In this document: positions 16,198 through 27,345 of the stretch, piece after piece
How the letters are laid out: the number at the start of each line of letters is the position of its first letter
Numbering within the stretch: position 1 is the stretch's first letter
NCBI GenBank assembly: GCA_902783005.1
Contig: CACZPI010000143.1
Coordinates: 1-64,000, forward strand
DNA from: an uncultured Ruminococcus sp.
GTDB lineage: Bacteria > Bacillota > Clostridia > Oscillospirales > Ruminococcaceae
Length of the DNA stretch: 64,000 nucleotides
Direction of reading: 5' to 3'
The notes under the pieces: generated by a model
Database searches by the model: none
Told to the model about the DNA's origin: nothing
What the model saw: only the letters and a program-made list of their open reading frames with translations
Program-made: the position numbers and the translations under genes

Positions 16198-16677
16198 TTA
16201 TTCTGCGTCGTCGTCCTGTGCGATCAGGATCTCACCGTCATCGGGCGTCAGGGCTTCCAGCTCGCTTTCATCGAAATCGAACTCCAGCTCCTCGCCGCAC
16301 TTCGGGCAGACAGTCTCGCCCTCTTCCAGCGTGCGCTCATCCAGCAGGATGCATTCGCCGCAAGTCGGGCAGATGGTCTCATACTGCTCGTCATCATCAA
16401 AGCTGCCGCAGTCTCCGGTGCAGTAGTCGCAGAAGGAATCCTCGTCGTCATCCTCCTCATCCTCTTCGTCCTGAAGAAGCTCTTCCACATCGCCCAGATC
16501 CTCGTCCAGGATGTCGCACAGCTCCTCGAGCTCTGCCACACGATCCTCCAGCTCCAGATTCTGCTGTGCCAGATCCTCCAGTGCATTCAGAATGCCGCTG
16601 AACACCTTGCCCTCATTGGAAGCAGGGTCAATATTCAGACCGTCAAGCAGTCCCTTCAGATATGCAATCTTTTCCAT
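16198..16677 (-). CDS. CD1247 N-terminal domain-type protein with zinc-ribbon-like tail
   Basis: A 159-residue acidic protein. The N-terminus (MEKIAYLKGLLDGLNID) and following heptad-like helix match the CD1247-type family found beside efp in Clostridia. A very acidic spacer (DEEDEEDDDED, about 69-79) leads to Cys pairs: CDYC, CPTC-GEC, and CPKCGEE, which look like a zinc ribbon. Function is unknown. It lies 40 nt after efp in the same transcript, which suggests a link to translation, but only by position. Confidence 0.75.
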   Translation of the reverse strand: MEKIAYLKGLLDGLNIDPASNEGKVFSGILNALEDLAQQNLELEDRVAELEELCDILDEDLGDVEELLQDEEDEEDDDEDSFCDYCTGDCGSFDDDEQYETICPTCGECILLDERTLEEGETVCPKCGEELEFDFDESELEALTPDDGEILIAQDDDAE

Positions 16678-16717
16678 CTTTTTACCCCCTTACAGAGTAT
16701 TCAAAGTTTGGTTCAGT

Positions 16718-17275
16718 TTATGCACGCTCCATGTACTCGCCGGTTCTGGTATCAATGCGGATCATTTCGCCCTCATTGATGAACAGCGGAACACGAACCT
16801 CGGCACCGGTCTCGAGCGTTGCGGGCTTGGTGGCGTTGGTAGCGGTATCGCCCTTGACACCCGGCTCAGTCTCGGTAACCAGCAGCTCTACAAAGTTCGG
16901 CGGCTCAACACCAAATACATTGCCCTTGTAGGACAGTACCTTGCAGACCATTTCTTCCTTCACGAACTTGAAGGCTGGGCCCAGCTTATCCTCGCTGATC
17001 GGTACCTGCTCATAGGTCTCGAGATCCATGAAGTAGTACAGGTTGCCGTCGCTGTAGCTGTACTGCATGTCCTTGCGCTCAATGAAAGCGGTCGGGAACT
17101 TCGCAGTCGGGTTGAAGGATGTTTCAACCACGCTGCCGGTGATGACATTCTTATACTTGGTTCTGACGAAAGCGGCACCCTTGCCCGGCTTTACATGCTG
17201 GAACTCAATGACCTGTACAACGTTGCCGTCGAGCTCAAAGGTGACACCGTTTCTGAAATCGCCTGCTGTAATCAT
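16718..17275 (-). CDS. efp: Elongation factor P
   Basis: EF-P binds between P and E sites and rescues ribosomes stalled at polyproline. The 185-residue protein is full length with three beta-barrel domains: the N-terminal KOW-like domain with loop [16 protein letters not shown] carrying the tip Lys, and the C-terminal [13 protein letters not shown]. No modification enzyme gene is visible nearby. It is transcribed from its own promoter (17344-17372), with the CD1247-type gene behind it. Confidence 0.96.
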   Translation of the reverse strand: MITAGDFRNGVTFELDGNVVQVIEFQHVKPGKGAAFVRTKYKNVITGSVVETSFNPTAKFPTAFIERKDMQYSYSDGNLYYFMDLETYEQVPISEDKLGPAFKFVKEEMVCKVLSYKGNVFGVEPPNFVELLVTETEPGVKGDTATNATKPATLETGAEVRVPLFINEGEMIRIDTRTGEYMERA

Positions 17276-17343
17276 AAAAATAAACCTCCGTAGATTCGTT
17301 CGTTTTCAGCCGTGCGCACGAATCCGCACGACAATACATATAT

Positions 17344-17372
17344 ATTTTACCATATCCATGCGCATTTGTCAA
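17344..17372 (-). promoter_or_regulatory. efp promoter
   Basis: Minus-strand TTGACA (17372-17367), 17-bp spacer, TAAAAT (17349-17344). Confidence 0.75.
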
Positions 17373-17394
17373 TAGCAGATGCAAAATTAACCCA

Positions 17395-18465
17395 TTATAC
17401 GCATACCAGACGGTTCGGGATCCCGGTGAGTGTCCGGCAGCCGTCCTCCGTGATGACAACAAAGTCCTCGATACGCACGCCGAATTTTCCCGGCAGATAA
17501 ATGCCCGGCTCGATGGTCACAACGTTGCCGGGTGCCATGAGGGTTTTCCGCTGCGGGCTTGCCACGGGGAATTCATGGATCTCCAGGCCGACGCCGTGTC
17601 CGAGCGAATGCCCGAAGGCATCCCCGTAGCCGGCATCACGGATCACGGCGCGTGCGACCTCATCAAGGTCGGCGCCGGAAATACCGGGCTTTGCAGCAGC
17701 GCGTGCGGCATCCTGCGCGGTACGGACGATCCCGTAGACCTCCCGCATTTCCTCCGTCGGCTCCCCCACGCAGACCGTGCGCGTCGTATCGCTGTGATAG
17801 CCGTCAACAACTGCACCGAAATCCATCAGCACAAAATCTCCCTGCCGGATCACGCGGTCATCCGGAACGCCGTGCGGCATGGAGGTATGGGCACCCGTCA
17901 GTGCAATGGTCTCGAAGGACAGATCCTCCGCCCCGTGACGGCGCATATGGAAATCGAGCTCAAGCGCCACATCGCGCTCTGTCATGCCCGCATGGAGCTT
18001 TTGCAGGAGCGCATCCAGCGCATCCTCGGCAAGCTGCTGGGCAGCCTCGATCTTTGCAAGCTCCTCTGCGCTCTTGACCGTGCGCAGATCGTAAAGTGCC
18101 TGGGAAAGAAGGCTGTTTGTGAGCATTTCCACGCCTTCGATCCTGGTAAAGAGTGCTGCACGCTGGAGTGTCAGCGTCATGGATTCGAGTGCGCAGGTAC
18201 CGGCACCGTGCCTGTGCATCAGATCGCCAAGCTGACGGAGCACCTGCGGTTCCTGCTCCAGCACGATGCAGTCCTTCACGACCTCGCGGGCGCGTTCGAT
18301 ATAGCGCGAATCAATGATGAGATACGCCTCCTCCGGGAAGACGAGCACATACCCCGCAGAGGACTTCATTCCGGTCAGATAACGGCGGTTGAGATCATCG
18401 GTGACAAGGGCGCAGTCTGCCTTGCCGGCAAGGAGCGCATTGAGCTGTTCGATCCTTGTATTCAT
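17395..18465 (-). CDS. Xaa-Pro aminopeptidase (M24 family)
   Basis: A 356-residue metallopeptidase that removes an N-terminal residue before proline. It has a creatinase-like N-domain (about 1-125) and a pita-bread catalytic domain with all five metal ligands visible: the two Asp in LMDFGAVVDGYHSDTTRT, His in GHSLGHGVGLEIHE, Glu in VTIEPGIY and Glu in GVRIEDFVV. The ATG overlaps the aroQ stop by 4 nt (ATGA). This aroQ-pepP-efp order is common in Clostridia. Confidence 0.92.
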   Translation of the reverse strand: MNTRIEQLNALLAGKADCALVTDDLNRRYLTGMKSSAGYVLVFPEEAYLIIDSRYIERAREVVKDCIVLEQEPQVLRQLGDLMHRHGAGTCALESMTLTLQRAALFTRIEGVEMLTNSLLSQALYDLRTVKSAEELAKIEAAQQLAEDALDALLQKLHAGMTERDVALELDFHMRRHGAEDLSFETIALTGAHTSMPHGVPDDRVIRQGDFVLMDFGAVVDGYHSDTTRTVCVGEPTEEMREVYGIVRTAQDAARAAAKPGISGADLDEVARAVIRDAGYGDAFGHSLGHGVGLEIHEFPVASPQRKTLMAPGNVVTIEPGIYLPGKFGVRIEDFVVITEDGCRTLTGIPNRLVCV

Positions 18466-18899
18466 GCCTGTCCCTCCGCAAGTGCGCGGACAGCCAGATC
18501 ATAGCTGAGCAGCCCGAAGCCGGAAATACTGCCCTTGCAGACCGGTGCGATCACAGAATGCGACCGGAAGGCATCGCGGGCAAAGATATTGCTGATATGC
18601 ACCTCGATCACGGGAATGCGGATCGCCTTGATCGCATCGGCAATGGCATAGCTGTAATGGGTGTAGGCACCTGCATTGAGCACAACGCCGATGCACTCCT
18701 TCCGGGAGGCATGAAGACGATCAACCAGGTCACCTTCGTGATTCGACTGGTAGATCTCCGCTTCAAGGCCGAGCTCCGAAGCCAGCTTTACCAGATGGAC
18801 ATTGAGCGTTTCAAAGTTGGTATCTCCGTAAATGCCCGGCTCACGCTCTCCGAGCAGATTGAGATTCGGGCCGTGCATGATGAGAATTTTTCCTGCCAT
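18462..18899 (-). CDS. aroQ: 3-dehydroquinate dehydratase, type II
   Basis: AroQ dehydrates 3-dehydroquinate in the shikimate pathway. The 145-residue protein has the type II signature HGPNLNLLGEREPGIYG with catalytic Tyr, NAGAYTHYS, EVHISN and the later RSHSVIAPV. The ATG at 18899 follows AAGGGAG at 8 nt; an upstream in-frame start at 18917 has no ribosome site. Its stop overlaps the start of the M24 peptidase gene. No other shikimate gene lies in the window. Confidence 0.95.
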   Translation of the reverse strand: MAGKILIMHGPNLNLLGEREPGIYGDTNFETLNVHLVKLASELGLEAEIYQSNHEGDLVDRLHASRKECIGVVLNAGAYTHYSYAIADAIKAIRIPVIEVHISNIFARDAFRSHSVIAPVCKGSISGFGLLSYDLAVRALAEGQA

Positions 18900-18940
18900 G
18901 GGGCATTCTCCCTTCATTCAAAATAAGCTATAAAATAGCA

Positions 18941-18964
18941 AGGGGCATACGTCCGTATGCCCCT
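18941..18964 (-). terminator. rpsU terminator
   Basis: An 11-bp stem (18941-18951 with 18954-18964, tight loop) is followed on the minus strand by TTGCTATTTT. It may be leaky, because no strong promoter for aroQ is visible between it and 18899. Confidence 0.65.
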
Positions 18965-18980
18965 CGTGTGTGCTATGGAA

Positions 18981-19154
18981 TCAATACTTGCGCTTACGAG
19001 CAGCCTCGGACTTCTTCTTACGCTTAACCGAAGGCTTCTCATAGTGCTCTCTCTTGCGGACCTCAGCGATCACGCCGTCCTTGGCGCAGGATCTCTTGAA
19101 GCGCTTCAGAGCAGTGTCCAGAGACTCGTTCTTACCAACGCGTACTTCTGCCAT
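18981..19154 (-). CDS. rpsU: Ribosomal protein bS21
   Basis: A 57-residue basic protein starting [20 protein letters not shown] and ending [12 protein letters not shown], which is the complete bS21 of the small subunit. It has its own perfect promoter and a leader of about 190 nt. Ribosome site AAAGGGAGGGAAT precedes the ATG. Confidence 0.96.
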   Translation of the reverse strand: MAEVRVGKNESLDTALKRFKRSCAKDGVIAEVRKREHYEKPSVKRKKKSEAARKRKY

Positions 19155-19260
19155 CTTTATTCCCTCCCTTTGCCACCAAGACAGAGGTTCTATCCTTGGA
19201 TTATCAGGATAATGAAAAGCATTACCCGGACAGTCCCCAGTTTGGATAGTCTATACTGCG

Positions 19261-19279
19261 CTGTTATTAAAAATAACAG
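19261..19279 (-). other. Hairpin in the rpsU leader
   Basis: An 8-bp A/T-rich stem with a 3-nt loop lies in the rpsU leader, about 65 nt after the expected transcript start. A role in control is possible but not shown. Confidence 0.35.
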
Positions 19280-19350
19280 GATCAGCTGTCTTAAATAATA
19301 ATCATAATGCTGTTCAGGGGATAATACGCCCCGTCAAAATCACATGATTT

Positions 19351-19379
19351 ATTATAACATAGACCCGGCTCTTTGTCAA
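19351..19379 (-). promoter_or_regulatory. rpsU promoter
   Basis: Perfect minus-strand TTGACA (19379-19374), 17-bp spacer, perfect TATAAT (19356-19351). It begins 29 bp after the leuS stop. Confidence 0.9.
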
Positions 19380-19407
19380 TAGATTTCCGGAAATGTCCTG
19401 AACTTTG

Positions 19408-21816
19408 TTATTTTACCACAAAATTCACGAGCTTATTTTGTACATAAATCTGCTTGATGATCTGCTTGCCTTCGATCAGGGACGCGATCTTCGGATCGGC
19501 TGCTGCCTGTGCAAGAACAGTCTCCTGGTCGGCGCCTGCCTGAATCTGCAGCTTGGTCTTGACCTTGCCGCAGATCTGCACCACGATCTCGACCGTCTCA
19601 TCCTGGCAGAGAGCCTCATCGTATTCCGGCCAGCTCTGCTCATTGAGCACGCCGCCGAATCCGTAGGTCTCATAGATCTCCTCGGTCAGATGCGGGGCAA
19701 ACGGATTGAGGAGCAGCAGAAAGGTGCGCATTTCGGCACGGTTGATGCTGCCGGTCGCATAGATGTCGTTGACCAGTGCCATCAGCGTTGCAATGGCGGT
19801 GTTGAACTTGAGGGATTCAATATCCTCGGAAACCTTCTTAATGGCCTTGTGGAAGCCGGATACCAGCTCCGGACGGTACGCATCGCCATCGGTCAGCATA
19901 TCCTGCAGCGCCCAGACACGGTCGAGGAAGCGCTTGCAGCCGCGGATGCTGTTGGTGCTCCACGGAGCAGTCTTCTCGAAATCGCCGACGAACATCTCGT
20001 ACATACGCAGCGTATCAGCGCCGTACTGACGGATCACATCATCCGGATTGATGACGTTGCCGCGGGACTTGGACATTTTCTGGCCGTCCTCACCAAGGAT
20101 CATGCCGTGGGAGGTGCGGCGCATGTACGGCTCCTTGCAGGGAACAGAACCGATGTCATACAGGAACTTGTTCCAGAATCTCGAATACAGCAGATGCAGC
20201 GTGGTGTGCTCCATGCCGCCGTTGTACCAGTCAACCGGCATCCAGTATTTCAGTGCGTCCATGGATGCGAGCGCATCATCATTGTGCGGGTCGCAGTAAC
20301 GCAGGAAGTACCAGGAGGAACCGGCCCACTGGGGCATGGTATCGGTCTCACGCTTGGCAGGGCCACCGCAGCACGGACAGGTGGTATTGATGAAGCTGTC
20401 GAGTGTGGACAGCGGGGATTCACCGTTATCGGTCGGCATGTAGCTCTCGACCTCCGGCAGCGTCAGCGGAAGCTCCTCCTCCGGGATCGGAACCCAGCCG
20501 CACTTCTCACAGTTGACAAGCGGGATCGGCTCGCCCCAATATCTCTGGCGGGAGAATACCCAGTCACGCAGCTTGTAGTTGACCTTGCGGTGACCCTTGC
20601 CGGTCTCCTCGAGCCAGTCCTTGATCTTCACCTTGGCATCCTCAACGGACAGGCCGGTCAGGAAACCGGAATTGACCATAACACCGGTCGCGCAGTCTGT
20701 GAAGGCAGCCTCCTCAATATTGCCGCCGGCAACGACCTCGACCATCGGAATGCCGAATACCTTGGCGAATTCCCAGTCACGGTCGTCATGTGCCGGAACT
20801 GCCATGATGGCGCCGGTGCCGTAGCTCATGAGTACATAGTCGGAAATGAAGATCGGGATCTCCTGGCCGTTGACCGGATTGATCGCCTTGACGCCCTCGA
20901 GGCGTACACCGGTCTTGTCCTTATTCATCTCAGTGCGGTCGAAATCGGACTTCTTGGCAGCAAGTGCCTGGTAAGCCTTGATCTCGTCCATATTGGTGAG
21001 CTTGTCAGCCCACTTGTCAATCATCGGATGCTCCGGGGCAATGACCATGTAGGTTGCACCGAACAGGGTATCCGGACGGGTGGTATAAACGGTCAGGGTG
21101 TCGCCGGTCGTGGTATCGAAATCCACCTCGGCGCCCTCGGAACGGCCGATCCAGTTGATCTGGGTGGTCTTGATGCGGTCGAGATAATCGACCTCGGACA
21201 GATCGTCAATGAGCTTCTGCGCATATTCGGTGATCTTCAGCATCCACTGGCTCTTGACCTTGCGGACGACCTCGCCGCCGCAGCGCTCGCAGCATCCGCC
21301 GACAACCTCCTCATTGGCCAGAACGACCTTGCAGGAGGTACACCAGTTGACAGCCATTTCCTTCTTGTAAGCCAGACCCTTCTTGAAGAGCTGCAGGAAA
21401 ATCCACTGTGTCCACTTGAAATAGGACGGATCCGTGGTATTCACCTCTCTGTCCCAGTCAAAGGACAGGCCGATGGACTTGAGCTGCTGCTTGAAGCGTG
21501 CCACATTGTTCCGGGTCACGATCGCCGGATGGATCTTGTTCTTGATCGCAAAGTTCTCCGTCGGCAGGCCGAAGGCATCCCAGCCCATCGGGAAGAGGAC
21601 ATTGTAGCCCTGGAGTCTGCGCTTTCTGGCAACAATATCCATTGCCGTATACGGACGCGGATGGCCGATGTGCAGACCCTGTCCGGACGGATAGGGGAAC
21701 TCTACCAGCGCATAGAACTTCGGCTTGGTATAGTCGTTGTCCGCATGGAAGGTGTTGTGCTCCTCCCAATACTTCTGCCATTTGGCTTCGATCTTTGCGT
21801 AATCATACTTGCTCAT
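19408..21816 (-). CDS. leuS: Leucyl-tRNA synthetase
   Basis: A full-length 802-residue class I synthetase charging tRNA-Leu. The HIGH motif is at residues 49-52 within [17 protein letters not shown], and KMSKS lies in [12 protein letters not shown]. The CP1 editing domain ([14 protein letters not shown]) and two Cys-pair zinc sites (CTSC..CERC and CEKC..CPCC) are present. Last gene of the long leftward run; I see no clear terminator before the rpsU promoter. Confidence 0.97.
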   Translation of the reverse strand: MSKYDYAKIEAKWQKYWEEHNTFHADNDYTKPKFYALVEFPYPSGQGLHIGHPRPYTAMDIVARKRRLQGYNVLFPMGWDAFGLPTENFAIKNKIHPAIVTRNNVARFKQQLKSIGLSFDWDREVNTTDPSYFKWTQWIFLQLFKKGLAYKKEMAVNWCTSCKVVLANEEVVGGCCERCGGEVVRKVKSQWMLKITEYAQKLIDDLSEVDYLDRIKTTQINWIGRSEGAEVDFDTTTGDTLTVYTTRPDTLFGATYMVIAPEHPMIDKWADKLTNMDEIKAYQALAAKKSDFDRTEMNKDKTGVRLEGVKAINPVNGQEIPIFISDYVLMSYGTGAIMAVPAHDDRDWEFAKVFGIPMVEVVAGGNIEEAAFTDCATGVMVNSGFLTGLSVEDAKVKIKDWLEETGKGHRKVNYKLRDWVFSRQRYWGEPIPLVNCEKCGWVPIPEEELPLTLPEVESYMPTDNGESPLSTLDSFINTTCPCCGGPAKRETDTMPQWAGSSWYFLRYCDPHNDDALASMDALKYWMPVDWYNGGMEHTTLHLLYSRFWNKFLYDIGSVPCKEPYMRRTSHGMILGEDGQKMSKSRGNVINPDDVIRQYGADTLRMYEMFVGDFEKTAPWSTNSIRGCKRFLDRVWALQDMLTDGDAYRPELVSGFHKAIKKVSEDIESLKFNTAIATLMALVNDIYATGSINRAEMRTFLLLLNPFAPHLTEEIYETYGFGGVLNEQSWPEYDEALCQDETVEIVVQICGKVKTKLQIQAGADQETVLAQAAADPKIASLIEGKQIIKQIYVQNKLVNFVVK

Positions 21817-21840
21817 TGGATTTCCTTCTTTCGTAACATT

Positions 21841-22185
21841 TCAGTTTTGAGAATGATCACTGTCAAAATACATTCTGATTCCCGGGTGCAGACACAGAAG
21901 ACCGGCACAGATCAGATCGCCCATGCCCTCGAAGAGGTACACGGCTGATCCCGGCAATGTCCGCAGATTGCCCGGAAGATAATACATGACCAGAACGGTC
22001 AGGATGCCCGCTGCGATATAATTGCTCAGCTTCACGCCGAAGTACAGGACGCAGGCCAGTGCCACGGAGATCGCCAGGCTGATCCAGGTATTGACCGAAA
22101 AGCTGCCAAGCACCAGATTGATGCCGTCCTTGACAACCAGATAGACAGCGAGCACGAGCGTGAGCTTCCGTCCGGTTTCTGCCAT
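21841..22185 (-). CDS. Small membrane protein of unknown function
   Basis: A 114-residue protein with about three hydrophobic segments (residues 8-28, 32-52, 55-72) and a polar C-terminus. No family recognised. It sits 2 nt after rsfS and 24 nt before leuS, so it is surely co-transcribed with them. Confidence 0.75.
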   Translation of the reverse strand: MAETGRKLTLVLAVYLVVKDGINLVLGSFSVNTWISLAISVALACVLYFGVKLSNYIAAGILTVLVMYYLPGNLRTLPGSAVYLFEGMGDLICAGLLCLHPGIRMYFDSDHSQN

Positions 22186-22187
22186 GC

Positions 22188-22553
22188 TTATGCGCCCTCT
22201 TTCACAAGGTAGGGCGTGATGTCTACCTCCTCGGCGTCTGCCCAGAGCTGCTCGAGGCGGTAGAAATCGCGTGTTTCCTGATAGAACACATGCACGATCA
22301 CATCGGTATAATCGAGAATATACCAGTTCGAGCCGTTCATGCCCTCGCGGTGATGCGGCTCGATCCCGAGCTGGGAGAGCTGGAATTCCGCTTCCTCTGC
22401 CAGGGTCTTGGTGTGGGTCGTGCTGGTACCGTTGGCAATGATGAAGTAATCGCCGAGAATGGTCAGATCGCGCACCTTCAGCACGCGGATGTCCTCTGCA
22501 CGCTTGGCATCAAGCGCACTTACGATCACCTTGATCTTTTCTTCTGCTGTCAT
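22188..22553 (-). CDS. rsfS: Ribosomal silencing factor RsfS
   Basis: RsfS binds uL14 and blocks subunit joining under starvation. The 121-residue protein matches the Iojap/RsfS family: VRDLTILGDYFIIANGTST, HREGMNGSNWYILDYTDVIVHVF and FYRLEQLWADAE. Its place after yqeK and the LCP gene is typical of Firmicutes nadD-yqeK-rsfS clusters. Confidence 0.94.
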   Translation of the reverse strand: MTAEEKIKVIVSALDAKRAEDIRVLKVRDLTILGDYFIIANGTSTTHTKTLAEEAEFQLSQLGIEPHHREGMNGSNWYILDYTDVIVHVFYQETRDFYRLEQLWADAEEVDITPYLVKEGA

Positions 22554-22580
22554 AGTTTCACCTCTGTATTATTCTGCTTC

Positions 22581-23831
22581 TTAATCGTAAAGCCTGTTGT
22601 ATTTATCCGTCAGCTTCGGGCCGCCTGCGGAGCCCTCATCGACTTCCTTGAGCGTTGCGCCCGTGTCGTCAAACAGAGTCGAGCGATAGCTGCCCTCCTG
22701 AACGAACTCCACAAGCGTACTCTGGTCGTCACGCAGCGGGATCTGCTGGGTGCGGAAATACTCATTGACAATTTCAAGTGCTGCTGCCTTGTGGACAGAA
22801 TAGCAGTCAAACTGCTGGATCTTGACCGCCTCACCCGGCAGCATGAAGACATGCACATTCTCCATGTCGATGGTGCTGGCAAGATCACCGATTCTTGCAA
22901 TGTCGTCCAGACTCAGATCGGTCGCGATCAGCTCCTGGCTGTAGATCTTGTTGGTCGCGCTCATGATCTCCAGAGTGCTCATGCTGATGGCCTTTTTCAT
23001 GGCCGCAGCCATGAACAGGCGCTGTCCCTGCACGCGGCCGAGGTCACCGAACTCATAGCCGTGGCGGAAGCGCAGCAGCCATTCGGACTGCTCGCCGTTG
23101 AGGGTCTGCTCGCCCTCATAAATGATCTTGTCCGCCTCGAACACCATCGTAAACGGCATATTGATCGGCACACCGCCGACAATATCCACGATCTCCACAA
23201 TGTTGTCACAGGTCGTCGTCACATACGCATCAATCGGGATGCCGAAGCTCTCCTGCACCGCCGTTACCACGCGCTGGATCGGCGTTGCATCGCTGTCGCC
23301 CCATGAATAGATGCTGTTGAACTTGTGGGTGGTGGAGCTGGTATAATCCGGCATGAAGGTATCACGCGGGATCTGGAGGATATTCAGGCTGGCGGTATTC
23401 AGGTTGAACTGCATGATATAGTTGACATCATGCAGCTTGCCGCTGCCGTTGGTCACCGAGTCAAAGCCAAGGAAGAGAACCGTAAACTGTCCCTCAATGG
23501 TCTGGTGCAGATCCAGGCCGTCATTGAATGCCTTGTCCACGCCCTCACGGTACTCGACCTGTACCTTGTTGCCGGAGGACTGGTTGATCTCGCCTTCAAT
23601 ATACTTGACAGGCTGCCGTGTCTTGAAATACTTGGTCACCGACATCTGCGTGATCGCATGGTCGGAGCCGGTATACGAGATGATCGGCGCATTCGCCGCC
23701 ATCAGGACCATCAGCATTACCGTCAGCAGGATCGCAGCAAACTTGATCAGAATATTGACCGCAAGCGATGCCCTGACATCCTGTCCGCCGTGACGGGAAT
23801 GCCGCTTTTGCTTTCTTTGTTTCTGTTCCAT
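22581..23831 (-). CDS. LytR-CpsA-Psr (LCP) family protein
   Basis: LCP proteins attach anionic polymers (teichoic acids, capsule) to peptidoglycan outside the cell. The 416-residue protein has a basic cytoplasmic N-terminus (KQRKQKRHSRHGG), one membrane helix (about 35-60) and an LCP domain with LFLGFDSV, NILQIPRDTFMP, and LLRFRH followed by GRVQGQR, which include the conserved Arg/Asp ligands of the polyprenyl phosphate. The start at 23831 follows AAGGGGAA. It is inserted between yqeK and rsfS, an arrangement seen in other Clostridia. Confidence 0.9.
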   Translation of the reverse strand: MEQKQRKQKRHSRHGGQDVRASLAVNILIKFAAILLTVMLMVLMAANAPIISYTGSDHAITQMSVTKYFKTRQPVKYIEGEINQSSGNKVQVEYREGVDKAFNDGLDLHQTIEGQFTVLFLGFDSVTNGSGKLHDVNYIMQFNLNTASLNILQIPRDTFMPDYTSSTTHKFNSIYSWGDSDATPIQRVVTAVQESFGIPIDAYVTTTCDNIVEIVDIVGGVPINMPFTMVFEADKIIYEGEQTLNGEQSEWLLRFRHGYEFGDLGRVQGQRLFMAAAMKKAISMSTLEIMSATNKIYSQELIATDLSLDDIARIGDLASTIDMENVHVFMLPGEAVKIQQFDCYSVHKAAALEIVNEYFRTQQIPLRDDQSTLVEFVQEGSYRSTLFDDTGATLKEVDEGSAGGPKLTDKYNRLYD

Positions 23832-23847
23832 TGTAGTTCCCCTTCCC

Positions 23848-24435
23848 TTAACCGCGCTTGGGCTCAATGCCGCGCAGGAGATAGCTGTTATAACCTTCTA
23901 CTGTATAGCGGGATACCAGAGCGTCCTTCTTGAGTACCGACGCGATCGCATCACCGAGCGCTGTACACATGGCAGCCTGCAGATCGTCATTTGCCAGTTT
24001 TCGCATTCTGGTCACACCCTTGTAGTCACGCTCATCCGAGATCATATCCGCTATGTAGATGATCTCCTCCAGAAGTGTCATCCCCGGTCTGCCGACTGTA
24101 TGGAACCGGACGGCATTCAGGATGCTTTTGTCGCTTACGCCAAACTCCGATTGAATGAAATACGCACCGGCAATGCCGTGCCACAGCTTTTTGGAATGCA
24201 GCTCCGCTTCATCCGGGGCAAAATTCCCCGCCAGCATCAGACGTTTCTGCTCCTCAAACGGCATTTCCTTGCAGATGTCATGCAGCAGTCCGGCAAAATA
24301 GGCCTGCTCCTGATCTGCACCGTAGCGCTGTGCGAGCTGCTTGGCTGCACGCGCCACATTGCACGAATGCTTGAAGCGTTTCTGTGTCAGGTTCTGTTCC
24401 AGAAACGCGATCTTATCCTTCACCTGATACTTCAT
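23848..24435 (-). CDS. yqeK: YqeK, HD-domain diadenosine tetraphosphatase
   Basis: A 195-residue HD hydrolase that cleaves Ap4A symmetrically in characterised homologues. Motifs: RFKHSCNVARAAKQLA, AGLLHDICKEM (HD pair), KLWHGIAGAYF and ILNAVRFHTVG. The start at 24435 has GGGAAG 8 nt upstream; a GTG 9 nt earlier is the alternative. The start lies inside the end of nadD (23-nt overlap), so the two are coupled. Confidence 0.92.
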   Translation of the reverse strand: MKYQVKDKIAFLEQNLTQKRFKHSCNVARAAKQLAQRYGADQEQAYFAGLLHDICKEMPFEEQKRLMLAGNFAPDEAELHSKKLWHGIAGAYFIQSEFGVSDKSILNAVRFHTVGRPGMTLLEEIIYIADMISDERDYKGVTRMRKLANDDLQAAMCTALGDAIASVLKKDALVSRYTVEGYNSYLLRGIEPKRG

Positions 24436-25039
24436 GATTTTCACTTCCCGCGTACAAATTCTTCTTCATTATATATTGTACTATTTTTTCAGGCAAATAG
24501 CAAGGATAATTTTGTCTTTTCCGGATCATTTCCCGGATTTTTGTGGAAGATACTGTAAAACTGTCCACATTTACAATATCCGTTTCGCCATATTGACGCA
24601 GATACTCCGCCTGCGCCAGCAGCTTCTCATATTCTCCCGGTTCACGGGCGATTCCGGCGAGGCGGACATGCCGCATAATTTCCTGCCAGTTGTGCCATGT
24701 TGTGAAGCTCATGAGCATATCGCTGCCCATGAGCAGCCAGAAGCTGTCATCAGGCCTCTGCTGTGCGAAATGCTCGACCGTATAGCAGGTGTAGCTTACC
24801 CGCTCCTGCCGCAGCTCGTAGTCCTCTGCCCGCATCCACAGGTAATCGGAGGCAGCCAATCTGCACATGGCAAGGCGGTCTTCCTCCGGGGCATAGGCGG
24901 CCATGGAACGATGCGGCGAGATCTTGGACGGGATCAGCCACACCTCGTCGAGCGAGAGGGCATCATGGACGCTCTCTGCCAGGTGCATATGCCCGAGATG
25001 CGGCGGGTTGAAGCTGCCGCCGAATAATCCGATCCGCAT
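24413..25039 (-). CDS. nadD: Nicotinate-nucleotide adenylyltransferase
   Basis: NadD makes deamido-NAD from nicotinate mononucleotide and ATP. The 208-residue protein carries GLFGGSFNPPHLGH (nucleotide-binding HxGH), LLMGSDMLMSF and the C-terminal SSTKIREMIRK (ISSTxIR motif). Its ATG overlaps the yhbY stop by one base (TAATG). Confidence 0.96.
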   Translation of the reverse strand: MRIGLFGGSFNPPHLGHMHLAESVHDALSLDEVWLIPSKISPHRSMAAYAPEEDRLAMCRLAASDYLWMRAEDYELRQERVSYTCYTVEHFAQQRPDDSFWLLMGSDMLMSFTTWHNWQEIMRHVRLAGIAREPGEYEKLLAQAEYLRQYGETDIVNVDSFTVSSTKIREMIRKRQNYPCYLPEKIVQYIMKKNLYAGSENHEVSGEG

Positions 25040-25338
25040 TACCGGGCTTCCTTGAGGTCGATCACCGGATCCTGTGCATTGCGCTTGAAGAGTACAAAGC
25101 GTCTGCCGATGACCTGTACGACATCGGCCTTTGCTGCCTCGGCCACGGCATCTGCCGCCTCACGGGCAGTCAGACCGGAATTTTCAAGCACGCACAGCTT
25201 GATGAGCTCGCGCTTCTTGAGGGCATCGTTCACCTGAATGATGAGGTTGTCCGAAATACCGCCCTTGCCGATCTGGAAGATGGTCTCATAGCTCTGCGCA
25301 AGCCCGCGCAGATACGCTCTCTGTTTACTTGTCAGCAT
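25039..25338 (-). CDS. yhbY: YhbY/CRS1-type RNA-binding protein
   Basis: A 99-residue single CRM-domain protein associated with ribosome assembly: LTSKQRAYLRGLAQS, FQIGKGGISDNLI (GxxG loop) and DVVQVIGRRFVLFKRN. The start at 25338 lies inside the end of rdgB (14-nt overlap). Its ribosome site is weak (AAAGG far upstream), so translation probably depends on coupling. Confidence 0.93.
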   Translation of the reverse strand: MLTSKQRAYLRGLAQSYETIFQIGKGGISDNLIIQVNDALKKRELIKLCVLENSGLTAREAADAVAEAAKADVVQVIGRRFVLFKRNAQDPVIDLKEAR

Positions 25339-25915
25339 GTGTCTCACCGTACCTTTCCCGGAATACCTCGCAAAGCTGCCGCATGGCGGCGCCGCGGTGG
25401 CTGATGGCATTTTTCTCCTCGGCTGTCATTTCTGCGAGGGTCTTGTCACCGTAAACGAACACCGGATCATATCCGAAGCCATTGGTGCCGCGCTCCTCAT
25501 AGCCGATCATTCCTTCGCATTTGCCGGCAACCGTACCGCTGCCGTTTTCGTCAATATACGCAATGGTGCAGCAGAAATACGCGCCGCGCTCTTCCTCCGG
25601 CACATCGCGCAGCTCCCCGAGGAGCTTGCTGCAAAGCTGATCCTTCGGGGCATAGCGTGCGGAATACACGCCGGGTCTTCCGCCGAGTGCATCCACACAA
25701 AGCCCGGAATCATCCGCAATGACGGGCTTTTTCACAAGTTCAAACACGGCACGCGCCTTGATGAGTGCATTCTCCGCGAAGGTCTCACCGTTCTCCTCCG
25801 GATCCACATGAACACCGGCTTCGGTCTGGGACAGCACCTCAATTCCCAGCGGGGACAGGATCTCTCTGGCCTCGCGCAGCTTGTTTTCGTTATTCGTTGC
25901 CATAACGACCTGCAT
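25325..25915 (-). CDS. rdgB: RdgB/HAM1 non-canonical purine NTP pyrophosphatase
   Basis: Hydrolyses dITP and XTP to keep deaminated purines out of DNA. The 196-residue protein shows VMATNNENKLREAR, ADDSGLCVDALGGRPGVYSAR and ERGTNGFGYDPVF, with the C-terminal SHRG substrate motif. It begins 3 nt after ftsY, in the same transcript. Confidence 0.95.
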   Translation of the reverse strand: MQVVMATNNENKLREAREILSPLGIEVLSQTEAGVHVDPEENGETFAENALIKARAVFELVKKPVIADDSGLCVDALGGRPGVYSARYAPKDQLCSKLLGELRDVPEEERGAYFCCTIAYIDENGSGTVAGKCEGMIGYEERGTNGFGYDPVFVYGDKTLAEMTAEEKNAISHRGAAMRQLCEVFRERYGETHADK

Positions 25916-25918
25916 AGA

Positions 25919-27286
<1,368 letters not shown>

Positions 27287-27345
27287 AGTAAGCCTCCTTT
27301 TTCAGGTCAGATGATAATGCAAATTAGCATAGAAAAACAAAGTCA

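Noticed and set aside
19405..21948. Open plus-strand frame of more than 800 codons opposite leuS
   Set aside because: It is the mirror of leuS, arising from codon bias in GC-rich DNA; it has no family features and no ribosome site. leuS motifs are complete on the other strand.
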